This document shows, piece by piece, positions 16,922-27,207 of a stretch of 64,000 nt of DNA. This stretch comes from Catonia carolina. Lineage: Eukaryota > Arthropoda > Insecta > Hemiptera > Achilidae. The position numbers and the translations under genes are program-made. The notes below the pieces were generated by a model. The model had not been told where the DNA came from and ran no database searches. It saw only the letters and a list, made by a program, of their open reading frames with translations. Numbering within the stretch: position 1 is the first letter of the stretch; the number at the start of each line of letters is the position of its first letter. The DNA lies in contig JAQMRL010000011.1 in NCBI GenBank assembly GCA_035578175.1, positions 5,715,501 to 5,779,500 of the forward strand, in the 5' to 3' direction.

Positions 16922-16937
16922 AGTTCTGAAAAGAACT
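16922..16937 (-). terminator. Histone-like stem-loop, right copy of SL1
   Basis: Minus strand AGTTCT-TTTC-AGAACT. Confidence 0.75.
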
Positions 16938-16979
16938 ATTTCTTCTTCTGCTGCCTACTTCAGAGATTTCTGAAAATAA

Positions 16980-17291
16980 CTAGTTGTTTTTTTCTTCTCC
17001 TTTTTCTTGCGCTCCATCGTTTCTTGCACTTAACACAACTGTAGGTGTTTTTGCATTTATATTGGTGAATGTCAAGGCGTACGGTCTTGCTTCAAATTCA
17101 TCCAAATCCCATCCGCTCAGCAATTTCTGTATCCGCTTCGGTAGGAAAATTGAAAATTCCTCGTTTTCATCGTCTATTAACGTCGCCACCACGCTCTTGC
17201 CAAATTTTGTGCTGGCAAAGTGCATGTAGGCCACCGGGTATGTTTTTCCTTCTACTAGCTCTGACGCTTTCTTTGTTGGTGGAAAGTCCAC
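16980..17291 (-). CDS. Small DNA-binding-like protein frame, right copy, start unresolved
   Basis: Same frame as 11389-11700, with STKFG and FLPKR motifs, and the same disagreement between the TATA-proximal ATG frame and the conserved frame. TATA box at about 17405-17413. Because both arms carry the same offset, it either predates the duplication or has been homogenised. Confidence 0.65.
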   Translation of the reverse strand: MDFPPTKKASELVEGKTYPVAYMHFASTKFGKSVVATLIDDENEEFSIFLPKRIQKLLSGWDLDEFEARPYALTFTNINAKTPTVVLSARNDGAQEKGEEKNN

Positions 17292-17600
17292 TGACGAAAC
17301 AGCGTTAAATTGGTCGACAATGACGACGACGTTGGCTCCATGATGTTGATTGCTTGTGACGACGATGGTTCCATGATGTTGAATGCTTCTAGTTATTTAC
17401 AAGCCTTTATATAGCTATCCCCCCACCACTATCACCTCATCACGTGTAACGATGAGGAAAACTGGTCAGTTCTATGAAGTCAGGTGATCGACAGGAAATT
17501 ACGATAATTACATATCGCTATAACATATCGACGAGGAAAGTAGTACGACAAATAAATTCTACAAACTCAAGCGAGTAACAGGAAACCGTACAGATTACAA

Positions 17601-17897
17601 TCAAACTTGCTTGTAATTCCACTTTATATTTCTACACTGTCCATCAATAGTATCAAAATCTAATTCGTGTGTCGACTCACTTAATGCATTAACAATTTCC
17701 GAAAAAACCACATTGTAATTTATTTGAACAACAACACTGAATCTTTTCATTCTTGCTATTGAAATCACGGCCTTCGGAAATAACGTGGTTAATATTTTCA
17801 TTAAATGTCTGACCGAGTTAATCTTCCCATCTGGTCGGAATGTTATTATCCATACTGGAGACGATATGTCAACATCCATCATAAAATTTTGACACAT
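17601..17897 (-). CDS. Small hypothetical protein, 98 aa, right copy
   Basis: Identical to the product of 10783-11079; ATG at 17897, 22 nt after the polB stop. No family recognised. Confidence 0.6.
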   Translation of the reverse strand: MCQNFMMDVDISSPVWIITFRPDGKINSVRHLMKILTTLFPKAVISIARMKRFSVVVQINYNVVFSEIVNALSESTHELDFDTIDGQCRNIKWNYKQV

Positions 17898-17919
17898 ACT
17901 GGACAATTTCCACCTCTTC

Positions 17920-20900
17920 CTAACCCTTCTCCTTCTCCTCTTCCTCTCCTTCCTGTTCCAATACCTTTACCCGCCAATGTCCGTGCGCCAATGTATCGTG
18001 TGAGTTGGGGAGTAGATACCGCTTGTCATCCATTGCTGACAGTGACAACTTCTGTTGCTTCAGCGTGTAGATTCTGTGATGAAAGCTCCGTATGTTGTGG
18101 TTTGCAGTGTAAACTTTTACCGACTCTTGTAAACACTTCTTGTACTGTAAATGACGCAGATCTTCTCTAATGGAGACCCTTGCCACACCTTTTGCCACCT
18201 TCTTTTCTTTACCGTCTTCTAGCAGCAAAGAATACATTTTAGCCCGCAGCCCGACGAACTCTCGTATCGCACGCCCGTGCATCTCATCCTTGAATGTACC
18301 TAACTTTTTCTTGTTTACGAGACTGTAGCACTGGTGGTCGGTAGGGTACTCGGATGTGTCAAATCGGTCGAGATCTCTCATCATATCGTCATAGATGTTG
18401 TCCGTCTCAATTTGATAAAGGAGGCTGTCAGTGTCCGTCATCAGCAGTTTTATTTTTTGACCGTAACGGGCTTTTGAATAACCGTAATGGAATTCGTACA
18501 TTATAAGTTTGCTGATATCAAGAACGCAAAAACCTACGTATATAGGTTTGTTTAATTTGATGATAGTTTTCTTCAATGTCACACCGGCCACACGTTCGTT
18601 GAGCGGAAACCAAAATTTCAAGCGAGGTTTGGCTATCAGTCTGTCCAATTTTGAAGGGTCCATCACCAGACGAAAGTCGATCCGATTTCTCACGTTTTCC
18701 AGACTCTTACCGTATACTGCATTTATCATTAATTTGAAAAAGTCAGTTTCAAATTTATTTTTTGCCTCCTTCCTCCGCTGGGTATTGAATTCGATGTAAG
18801 TCTGCATCCACCTTTTTTGTCTAAACGACAGTACTCTGTGAATCTTTTTTACTTTCATTCCGAATTTTACATACTGCTGCAGATTCCGATAATGAACAAC
18901 ATATTTCTCTCTGTCATCTAAAGTCGTCAGCAGTTTCGAAGTTGAAGGTTTTTTACCGGGAACGGTTGGTGGTAACTTTCGTTCGGGTGCCAGTGGATAG
19001 TCGTTATGCGTGTCGTGCAGCTCCTCCGGATATTGTAAATCAACCTCGAGAATATAACCCGTCGCGCTGTCCGTGTCAACCTTTTGCCATTCAAAGCCGT
19101 TGATCTGTTCTTCAGTCAACCAACGGAAGTCCCTGTAGGGCATAGGTTCCATCATTGCGGTTCCATACAGATTGGTACAATCGTAGTATTGGATCCACTT
19201 TGTTGGTTCTGACGGGTTGTGCTGATCAGGTAGAGACGGGTTATTCGCTTTTGCGTAACGGTTGGAGATCATAGCCACTCCACCACGTGTTCCTCGCTCG
19301 ATAAACAGGTGCATGTCGATGTCCGTTAAAAGTTGTAGCTCGACTTTTGTCATTTTCAGCATGGCGTACCAGCCCAGATGAGGTGTTGAAAAGAAATGAC
19401 ATGGGTCAAGGTTGTAGTAGCGCATGCTGAGGTTTCGAAAATTCTCAAAAACGTCGGCTAGCAGCAGTACGTCCGTTTGCAGGTAAAGGTCGTGATAGCC
19501 GCCAAACGTTTGGATTTGGAAAGCGGTCCACACGTTTTTCGCATGCTCATAATCTTCTTCAGTGATGTCGGCACGGTGAAGTGAACTGAAGAAAGCAGAC
19601 TTTGGCGGTAGCTGACGCTCTTGGAACCTTTCAATGTCGGACGCGTATTCGTAAGGGAATACGCCCTTCCGCAACATCAGGTCGCGTTGGTGCCCGTAAA
19701 CGGATGTGGTTCGTTTGAATACCTCGTCTTTGACATTGTCGTGTTCACAACCATCGACCAAATTTTTTACCAAATTGTCTAAAGATGCGTTGAGGAATTG
19801 AAGGGAGTCGAGAAATCGGAGTGGTCCCAATTGGATGCTGGAGAATCTCTCACTGTTGTTTGCAATACATGACACTTCCTCTTTCTTGTATTTGCCCAGG
19901 GACTGAACGATGTGATGTGAGTCATACCCGCGGAGGTTGTGAAAAAATACGGGTATATGAAGACTTCGTTTCGCGTTCAGGTTGCATCTGCTATGAGCAG
20001 CTCCCAAAAATTTGCCTGACGTATGTGAATGATGCCGACAGCGGTCATCACCCAAAGGAGTATCGCATAACATACAGTTGACGGTAATCTCAAACTCGGC
20101 TTCTTCCTCCCACGTCAGCCGCATCGGAACGATGTGCAACATACGCTCCTTGAGCACCTTTCCTTTCTCCAAAAGTTCGTCCAACATCTTCTCGATCACG
20201 TCCTCGTCAGCTTTGGCTCTGTACACGACAGGTCCATCTTCAATGTCACCGTGTTCGTCAACTATCACATATGAGTAGCCAGAAGGTGTGTGGACTGCAA
20301 CTTTGTTGGTGTAAGCAAAGGTGTTCGGTTCCGTGCGGTGCTCGTTGTCGTTTTTGCTTTGCTGCGGGTTCGGTTCGACCGATGCGATCGGTTCGACAAA
20401 AGATTCCGTGTCGGCATATACAGTGAACGGAGCACGCAGAGTCCACGAGTAGTTGCGGAATCGCATTACTGATGATCTCTCGTCGGCAGCATTCGGCAAC
20501 TCAATCCGTTGGGTTCCGTGTTTCTCACATAGTTTTACGTGCTCGTTTCTGTTGTGCAAGGCAATTTTTGGATCGGTCGAACAGAATCTGTGCAGACAAA
20601 ACGGACAATAGTGGCACGGTTTATGTGATTTAGTCAATCCGGACAATAGGCGCGACAGTCCGTTCTTCCCCGGTTTTGTGTTGATGAGACAGTAATGGAG
20701 TTGGCCCTCCTTCTCACCGGACAAAAGTAGCAGATGTATGATGTACGGACGCTGACGATGTTTTGTAATTCGTACTGGATAGACTGCATCCTCCTCTTCG
20801 TCGTACGAAAGAACATTGATAGCGATGGTTTGATTCATGCGCTCGAACCATTCAATGTCGTGTAATTTCACGGGATACATGATACCGTCCATCTTGACGT

Positions 20901-21516
20901 TATCCTCGAATTGATGGTACCACGAAGCACGGTAATGTCCTCCGGGCTGGTCGTGGAAGTAGGCCAGAATTGACCACAGAAAGCATTTTTCGTCTTCGTA
21001 GTTCTTAACGTTAATAAGCGCCTTCCTAGCCGCCAATTTCTTTGGAAGGTTTATAAAAGAACTTGCGGCTCCGTGAAGTGGACGATAACGGACGATATGA
21101 AGATCTATTTCCTTTATTTTTTTCACTGACCAACCTGAACCGTTTTTTAGGTACTGCTCCAGGCTGTTGACTATCTTCTCGACGAACTCCAAATACTGAT
21201 CGGTCAGTCGTTCAAGTTCGTCCGAACTTATGTTGATTGATGTTTTAGTACTACCGTGAAAAATGGCATCCGATTCGGTCCATTCATCTTCACCCTCCTC
21301 CTTCATAGGTACAAATTTTTGCATTTCTACTTTTACTGTTATATACCATTTTACGTTGCCGTGAAAGCGGTGTCCTTCCTCAACAACATTGTACAATATC
21401 GGGTATCGGTAGCGAAATAGGACCAACTTGACGTCGTCCTCGTCGTACTCTGCAACGTTCCATCGAAAGTGGATCATATTTTCTTCGATCGCGCGTACAA
21501 CCTCTGGTAGACACAT
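17920..21516 (-). CDS. polB: Protein-primed family B DNA polymerase, right copy
   Basis: Second intact 1198-residue polymerase, with the same exonuclease (YADTES, NLRGYD) and polymerase (YDCTNLYG, NAVYG, DTDS, KMY) motifs. It differs from the left copy at two residues: F instead of S at 111 and E instead of K at 1187, both outside catalytic motifs. Two intact copies of a 3.6 kb gene in inverted orientation imply a recent duplication or continuing conversion between arms. The mirror promoter (TATATAAG and TCAGT) lies at about 21546-21593. Confidence 0.95.
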   Translation of the reverse strand: MCLPEVVRAIEENMIHFRWNVAEYDEDDVKLVLFRYRYPILYNVVEEGHRFHGNVKWYITVKVEMQKFVPMKEEGEDEWTESDAIFHGSTKTSINISSDELERLTDQYLEFVEKIVNSLEQYLKNGSGWSVKKIKEIDLHIVRYRPLHGAASSFINLPKKLAARKALINVKNYEDEKCFLWSILAYFHDQPGGHYRASWYHQFEDNVKMDGIMYPVKLHDIEWFERMNQTIAINVLSYDEEEDAVYPVRITKHRQRPYIIHLLLLSGEKEGQLHYCLINTKPGKNGLSRLLSGLTKSHKPCHYCPFCLHRFCSTDPKIALHNRNEHVKLCEKHGTQRIELPNAADERSSVMRFRNYSWTLRAPFTVYADTESFVEPIASVEPNPQQSKNDNEHRTEPNTFAYTNKVAVHTPSGYSYVIVDEHGDIEDGPVVYRAKADEDVIEKMLDELLEKGKVLKERMLHIVPMRLTWEEEAEFEITVNCMLCDTPLGDDRCRHHSHTSGKFLGAAHSRCNLNAKRSLHIPVFFHNLRGYDSHHIVQSLGKYKKEEVSCIANNSERFSSIQLGPLRFLDSLQFLNASLDNLVKNLVDGCEHDNVKDEVFKRTTSVYGHQRDLMLRKGVFPYEYASDIERFQERQLPPKSAFFSSLHRADITEEDYEHAKNVWTAFQIQTFGGYHDLYLQTDVLLLADVFENFRNLSMRYYNLDPCHFFSTPHLGWYAMLKMTKVELQLLTDIDMHLFIERGTRGGVAMISNRYAKANNPSLPDQHNPSEPTKWIQYYDCTNLYGTAMMEPMPYRDFRWLTEEQINGFEWQKVDTDSATGYILEVDLQYPEELHDTHNDYPLAPERKLPPTVPGKKPSTSKLLTTLDDREKYVVHYRNLQQYVKFGMKVKKIHRVLSFRQKRWMQTYIEFNTQRRKEAKNKFETDFFKLMINAVYGKSLENVRNRIDFRLVMDPSKLDRLIAKPRLKFWFPLNERVAGVTLKKTIIKLNKPIYVGFCVLDISKLIMYEFHYGYSKARYGQKIKLLMTDTDSLLYQIETDNIYDDMMRDLDRFDTSEYPTDHQCYSLVNKKKLGTFKDEMHGRAIREFVGLRAKMYSLLLEDGKEKKVAKGVARVSIREDLRHLQYKKCLQESVKVYTANHNIRSFHHRIYTLKQQKLSLSAMDDKRYLLPNSHDTLAHGHWRVKVLEQEGEEEEKEKG

Positions 21517-21545
21517 TGTGTATGTAAGTGTGTATGTCTATTCGC

Positions 21546-21593
21546 ACTGACTGCACAGACTAGACTACTAGCTGTGTGATTGTGTCTTATATA
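21546..21593 (-). promoter_or_regulatory. Predicted polB core promoter, right copy
   Basis: Mirror of 7087-7134. Confidence 0.6.
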
Positions 21594-22360
21594 TTATACG
21601 ATACGTCAGAGGAAATGGTATTATCACGTGTTTCAATGGTTTCATCATCCTTTGTTTTTGTCACCGTCACCACCTGCTATTCGATATCACATAGTTTGTG
21701 AGTTGATGTCAGTCACCACTTTTCAGATGACTATACCATATTATGTATTGTAACTTTGTAGCTAAAGAAATAGCTTATTTGCACTTTGGTAGGTGATGAC
21801 AAAAAGGCACACCGGTTACTTGATTTAAAATCAAAGATTAAAATTTATTTTAGTATTAAGGATTGATGTTTTTATTGCTTGTTTATTTTTAGAATTAATG
21901 TCTGCTAAATTTAAGTTAATATTTTAAGAGAGTCGTTTTGTTTTATCGATGAGGAAAGTTATTAAGTTATGTTCAAGGAAAACGTGTGTGGTTAGCTTTA
22001 GAATATTTATTAGGCTTGGTACTTCCTGTTATTTTATTTCATGGTTAAATATGACGCAGCCACATCGACAAATGAAAGGATGTAAGATAACTTAAACTAT
22101 GTTAATGGTTTTTTTATTCGAGCATGAGGAAAGTTTAACCGAATATTAAATTGTAAAACTTCCTGGTAATAAGGAAAATGCTCGTTTCACGTGTTGAAGG
22201 ACAAAGATTGTAGATTAATATTTCAATGCAATAATTATCATTTATCATGCGCTGTACTTCCCGTCGATTTAATAATAGACGTTTAATATCTTTTTATTTG
22301 TGTGATAGAGGAAATTGGTATGTTATAACATGGTTACTCGGAACGTATATAAACTTTCCC
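21594..22360. other. AT-rich leader, right arm
   Basis: Mirror of 6320-7086; no gene seen. Confidence 0.6.
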
Positions 22361-22727
22361 TATTATACTGATTGCCTATCTCCTTACGCGATCCCTGATT
22401 GGTCGAGGGCGTGGCCTAACTGGTCACGTGGTCTACCACACAACGAGATAAGAATGACATCAGTCCCAACTCTTAACACAAAAAAACAAAATGGCGTTGG
22501 CGCAGTATGCCCCCTATTATACTGATTGCCTATCTCCTTACGCGATCCCTGATTGGTCGAGGGCGTGGCCAAAGACTGCCTATCTCTATTACGCGATCCT
22601 GATTGGTCGAGGGGCGTGGCCAAACTGGTCACGTGGTCTACCACACAACGAGATAAGAATGACATCAGTCCCAATTCTCTAACTCATAACACAAAAACAA
22701 AATGGCGGTGGCGCAGTATGCCCCCTC
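22361..22727 (-). repeat. Terminal repeat block 2, right copy
   Basis: Mirror of 5953-6319, with the same CCAAT, CACGTG and GCCATTTTG motifs. Confidence 0.88.
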
Positions 22728-22798
22728 TATATCCGTGGCCACAGACATGCTAATCTGTACGGACATAAAAAAATATATCCTCGGCCCCGGTCCAACAG

Positions 22799-22799
<1 letters not shown>

Positions 22800-22853
<54 letters not shown>

Positions 22854-22925
22854 ACAGGTGATAGTGGGGATTATGGTGGATCGACGGGGCGCAGGCTAGA
22901 TTTGTCTGAGAGCGGACGGGATTAC

Positions 22926-22961
<36 letters not shown>
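22800..22961. repeat. (CA)n and (TG)n tracts, right arm
   Basis: CA run at 22800-22855 and TG run at 22929-22961; lengths differ slightly from the left arm. Confidence 0.93.
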
Positions 22962-22963
<2 letters not shown>

Positions 22964-23330
22964 GACACGGGACTCGTGGACTCGGGACTTTAGACGACGA
23001 TCGTCGGGGGAGGAAGGGCTAGCGGTACGTTTTCTTTCCGGACGACAAAGTTTGGCGGTACGCATCCGGACGGTGTTCGTCCGGCGGTGGGGTGGCGGCG
23101 GCGGTCAAAAAACGTACCGGCCCGGCGTCCCTGGACGCACGGCGTTCGATCGCAGAAGAACGGCCGTCCCGCTTCGCACGTCCAAACCGCGAGTCGGCGG
23201 ATGGTAAAGAGCGCACGAGGTTTCTATGAATTTAATTCACTTTTTTCCTTGTACACAAGGTCATGTATAAAAACCAATTATTATTTTATAGTCGATTTCG
23301 TGGAATTTTTAATTCAATTTTTTTCCTTGT
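22962..23330. other. GC-rich island, right arm
   Basis: Mirror of 5344-5712; no convincing coding content. Confidence 0.6.
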
Positions 23331-23564
23331 CACCCCTCCGGAAATGGGCGGAGCTAACTTAAAGCGATAACAAAAGACGGTGTGTCCTGATTGGTTGAGA
23401 ATACAACCTCATGCTCACCCCTCCGGAAATGGGCGGAGCGAACTTAAAGCGATAACAAAAGGCGGTGTGTCCTGATTGGCCGAGGATACAACCTCATACT
23501 CACCCCTCCGGAAATGGGCGGAGCTAACTTAAAGCGATAACAAAAGACGGTGTGTCCTGATTGG
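23331..23564 (-). repeat. 85-bp tandem repeat, right copy
   Basis: Mirror of 5110-5343. Confidence 0.92.
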
Positions 23565-23902
23565 TCGAGGGGCGTGGCCTAACTGGTCACGTGGTCTACC
23601 ACACAACGAGATAAGAATGACATCAGTCCCAACTCTTAACACAAAAAAAACAAAATGGCGTTGGCGCAGTATGCCCCCTATTATACTGATTGCCTATCTC
23701 CTTACACGATCCCTGATTGGTCGAGGGCGTGGCCAAAGACTGCCTATCTCTATTACGCGATCCTGATTGGTCGAGGGGCGTGGCCAAACTGGTCACGTGG
23801 TCTACCACACAACGAGATAAGAATGACATCAGTCCCAACTCTCTAACTCATAACACAAAAAACAAAATGGCGGTGGCGCAGTATGCCCCCTATTATACTA
23901 CT
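23565..23902 (-). repeat. Terminal repeat block 1, right copy
   Basis: Mirror of 4772-5109. One mismatch lies within the first 17 bases of the two termini (A versus T at position 11). Confidence 0.85.
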
Positions 23903-23908
23903 AACCAG
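23903..23908. repeat. Target-site duplication AACCAG, right copy
   Basis: Identical to 4766-4771. Confidence 0.9.
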
Positions 23909-24679
23909 CAGTACGAGATAATGGTAATGAATTACCCGGACCGTTTCTAGGTCTACTATATTAACAAATTGCCTTTGTTACTAATTACTGCACATTACTT
24001 TTACTGTGAATAAGTGATCGTCTAATCAACTAGAACACCAATTAAGACGGCTCCTCTGTACTTTACAACCAAAAAATACATTATTGTAGACAAGAAGCGT
24101 TTTAGTTATTTGTTTCGAATTGTGTCTCCGTATTTCACTTAAATCATCTACCACCAAACTATCCAAACTCATCCAGTCCTTGCGTGTATTTACCTTTTTT
24201 TTTAATTTTAAAAAATAAACTAAATTTATAATTGAATTAAAAGTAAAACAATCTTGAAGCTAGCGAGGGTAAAGGGAGCCGAAGCCGCCGGTCGGGGGCT
24301 CGGCTTGCTCTTAGCCAACCAGCGCTGACCATTTTTCATGGCAATCTTTCATGAAAGAGTTGTCACGTTTCAGTAGCGCTCCACTCTTGCAGTAAAGAAT
24401 GTACTGTACTTTCTTAAATTGCATACAAGTTTGTAGTATATTTTTGGAACCATTTTCACTGTAAAATGCATCTCATAACGCGGGAAAGCAAAGCAAAGAG
24501 AGAAGGAGTAGAGGTACGCAAATGAAGCGTACAGCGCCAGTGCTGGTAACACTGCACATAGCGGCAACACTGGATGCTGAGAGCCCCGACGCTCCCTCTA
24601 CCGTCACTCCTCCAGGTTTGTCTTACTTTTAATTCTACTATAATATGGTTCTTAATAGAAATAAACTTAAGTTACATAC
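23909..24679. other. Right flank, with a GC-richer segment at about 24250-24610
   Basis: The first part is unique and AT-rich. 24250-24610 is GC-richer and contains CTCGGCTTGC and GCAGTGTTACC-like stretches. It may be intronic to the minus-strand exon at 24680 or an unrelated repeat. No gene is called. Confidence 0.45.
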
Positions 24680-24761
24680 CTTCTTCTAAAAAACCATCTT
24701 TAGATGTGTGATTAATAGGAACTGTATTTGTTGCAAACCGCAACTTTAACACGTCCATGAT
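24680..24761 (-). CDS. Candidate host first coding exon (26 codons plus 1 nt)
   Basis: On the minus strand a long T-run ending TTTTTTTCAG is followed by ATCATGGACGTG, an open frame beginning MDVLKLRFATNTVPINH, and then GAAGAAG|GTATGTAAC, a canonical donor. Upstream, a GTACGT donor at 24903 defines a 142-bp intron 1, with a pyrimidine-rich 5' UTR exon beyond. This is the only convincingly spliced host-like gene signal in the window. I do not recognise the peptide. The next exon is not visible before the large element, so the 19 kb insertion may lie in this gene's second intron, or the gene may be a transposon's own spliced leader exon. Confidence 0.5.
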
Positions 24762-24903
24762 CTGAAAAAAAAACAAGAAATAAAATTATTCATATAAACA
24801 TAAATTTCCTTCAAAAGTACTAAATACATAATGAACATCAAAACAGCCCCGCGTCACATGAAGACATAATAAAAAAATTTGTAAAGTTGATAGCTTCACG
24901 TAC

Positions 24904-24990
24904 CGGGGAGGTGATACAATCGAAGACCAGCGAAAAGGAAGTGAACAAGAGGAGACGAGGAAAAATAGCCGGTGCACTCCGAGAAACTCA
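24904..24990 (-). other. Candidate 5' UTR exon
   Basis: Ends CACCTCCCCG|GTACGTGAAG. It contains no ATG; a TTCACTTCC initiator-like sequence lies inside. The 5' boundary is a guess. Confidence 0.4.
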
Positions 24991-24999
24991 CCACTTGTA

Positions 25000-26828
25000 T
25001 ATTTGGCTATTGGAAATAGGGAGAGAAGCTATAGAAAAAATGGTTACTGCAGGAAACATATAGTTTTGTGAACTCGTCTACCGGTTTCAATTTTAATTTT
25101 CTATTTTTAAATAAATTCTTTTATCTTGCATATTTTATTCTTTGTTTTGTTTTCATTTGTACATGTAATTATATAATAGCATGTTATATTTTTAATAAAA
25201 ATGTCTTAATAGTTTAATTAGTATTCAAGTAACTAACATGTAGTTGTAATTTCACTAACACACTAATAGATTACCGTAGTAGTTGCAGTAGTATAATGAA
25301 CATAGACGCACTGAATTTATCTACCCTTGAACATCGGAAACCATAGCTGAGTGGATTAATTTTCCCACCACGAATTGAAATAAATAGTTTTTAGATTATC
25401 AAAGTTATACTTACAGACTGAAACGCTTTAAACCTTTGGACTTACCTCTACGATTTTGTTAGTCATTTAAATGTTTTTTCATCTTTTCTACTTCAATTCC
25501 TACTCATCATTATCTCATAATTGGCGTCGTTTTCATCTCTACTATAGTCATTGTCATCTCTAACTTCAACACTTTGTGATTCGGGATGTTGATTCACGGT
25601 TCATCAAGTTTGATTTTGTATAGATATATTTTTTGTTTCTTCACAGTTCGGTCTTTTTCAAACACACTACTGAGTGTCGTTTGTGTTTTAATTCTAAGGA
25701 CATTACTCAGATTTTCTCATATTTGCTTAAAGTTATTGTATTTAACTGATTGCAAAAGAAAAAACTATACTGTTAAAAAAAAGATTATCAAAGTATAATT
25801 AAGTAAATTAACATTTATTTTGTATTGATATTTTCTTGTAAGCAATGGGAAATAAATAAATAAAAAGAAATCACTCTCGACACAAGCCAAGATTAGACAT
25901 TATAATACTGTGATAAAATCTGTGTGTTTGTACGCGAGTGAGTGTCTTAGAAAGACCGGGAAAGTTGGTCTAAGAGAAACAGAGAAATTTTAGAGAAAGA
26001 TCCTCCACAAGATAATAGTACTGAAGATAGTAGACGAAAAATATAGGTAAAGAGGACGAGAATAACTGTACAAGGAATGAACGATTATGATTAATGGAGG
26101 AAACGTGTTTAACGGATGTTTCCAGGAAGAATCACTCTTCAAGCACTGAGGTACAGATCTGAAGGAAATAAGGGTGGGGGTAGCCCGTGGACAAGACATG
26201 GATAGAGTTGTGAAACAGATAAATTTACCTATCCCGAGGTAGAAGAAAAAGAAGAAACTATCAAAACAATTATTAAATACAAAATGCTAAATGGTGATTC
26301 CGGTTAAAATGTGCAAGTATTAAAAAAATTAAAGATCCTTTGTATTCAAGTTACTCGAAAACAAGTTATAAAGAAATTAAAAGATGCCCAAGTATTACGC
26401 AATATGTGTAACAGAAAACGACAATAAACACGTTATTATTAGCTTATATTTAGTAATATTTACACTAATAAAAAATTGGTATTTTATAAGCTTTCAATTT
26501 ATTTTTATACAACCCGTTGAAAAGTATAAACAAGTTTTTTTCGGAGTAACTTTCCATTAATCGATCTAATGAACTTGTATTGAATGACCTTGTTTTATTT
26601 AAATTACTGTGTAGTACGGTCTTAGTTGTTTTATTAATTGTTGTGTCTAAACTACTGTACGCCTAGTTGTTAATAAAACATAAAATAAAAATATAAATCA
26701 ATTAAGTATACAGTAAACGAATAGTATACATAGAATTCCTTAGGGTAGGTCGTTTCATCAACTTATTTAATAACCAAACTAAATTTATATGTAGGTATAA
26801 TATCATTTATTTGCCCAAAACAGACAGG
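25000..26828. other. AT-rich non-coding stretch
   Basis: No gene supported. About 26090-26240 (purine-rich, ending in AGAAGAAAAAGAAGAA) may be the 3' end of a decayed non-LTR element, but the reading is weak. Confidence 0.45.
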
Positions 26829-27207
26829 TGTAGTGTCTAATTATTTTCACTCAATCCGTTAGTAGCAGGGCTGAAAACAATAGTTCTGTTTCTTATCACA
26901 TAGTCAGCCAATTAAATGACTGAATCATTTAAGAACAGAAGAGGCAGAGGTTTTAAAGACACAAATCAGAGTTATCTCCTCTGAAAGTAATGAATTTCGT
27001 TATACAGCCAGACCCTGTAATGAATGAAGTGAAGGTGTCATTTGCAGAGTGGAAATGTGTGCTTTTCAGAGAACCCGGCATGCTGATAAGCATACTTTTC
27101 CAATCAGTGAGAAGGCATGGTAAACCACCTCACTCTTCGTTTTACTTAGTAAAACCTCTACTAGTTCAAACCAGCCTTTTAGCTGATGACCTAAACAACA
27201 ATATCAT
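26829..27207 (+). repeat. Dispersed repeat R1, copy D
   Basis: Full-length R1 copy on the far side of the large element. It closely matches copy B, ends GCTGATGACCTAAACAACA, and has a frame 26990-27247 retaining HSSFYLVKPL. Confidence 0.85.

Larger units (their letters stand above)
4772..23902. mobile_element. Palindromic Polinton/Maverick-like element, 19.1 kb
   Basis: Seen: ends AGTAGTATAA and its reverse complement; a 6-bp AACCAG duplication; an intact protein-primed family B polymerase in each arm; two near-identical inverted arms (4772-14313 and 14347-23902) around a 33-bp spacer. Known: Polintons are 15-20 kb, begin 5'-AG, make 6-bp duplications and encode PolB, a retroviral-type integrase, capsid proteins, a protease and an ATPase. 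Here only the PolB half is present, twice; no integrase, capsid, protease or ATPase frame is detectable, so the element could not integrate or assemble particles by itself. The total length still matches a normal Polinton. Inference: an inverted dimer of one genome half, integrated in trans by a complete relative. A distinct family that is normally palindromic is the alternative. Confidence 0.88.
14347..23902 (-). repeat. Right arm of the giant inverted repeat (9.56 kb)
   Basis: Mirror of 4772-14313. It is 14 bp longer, mainly through TG/CA tract expansion at about 16809-16872. Confidence 0.97.

Noticed and set aside
4772..23902. Palindrome as a pure assembly or missed-adapter artefact
   Set aside because: Different flanks, a matching 6-bp duplication, arm-specific substitutions and tract lengths argue against it, though long-read confirmation is still the decisive test.
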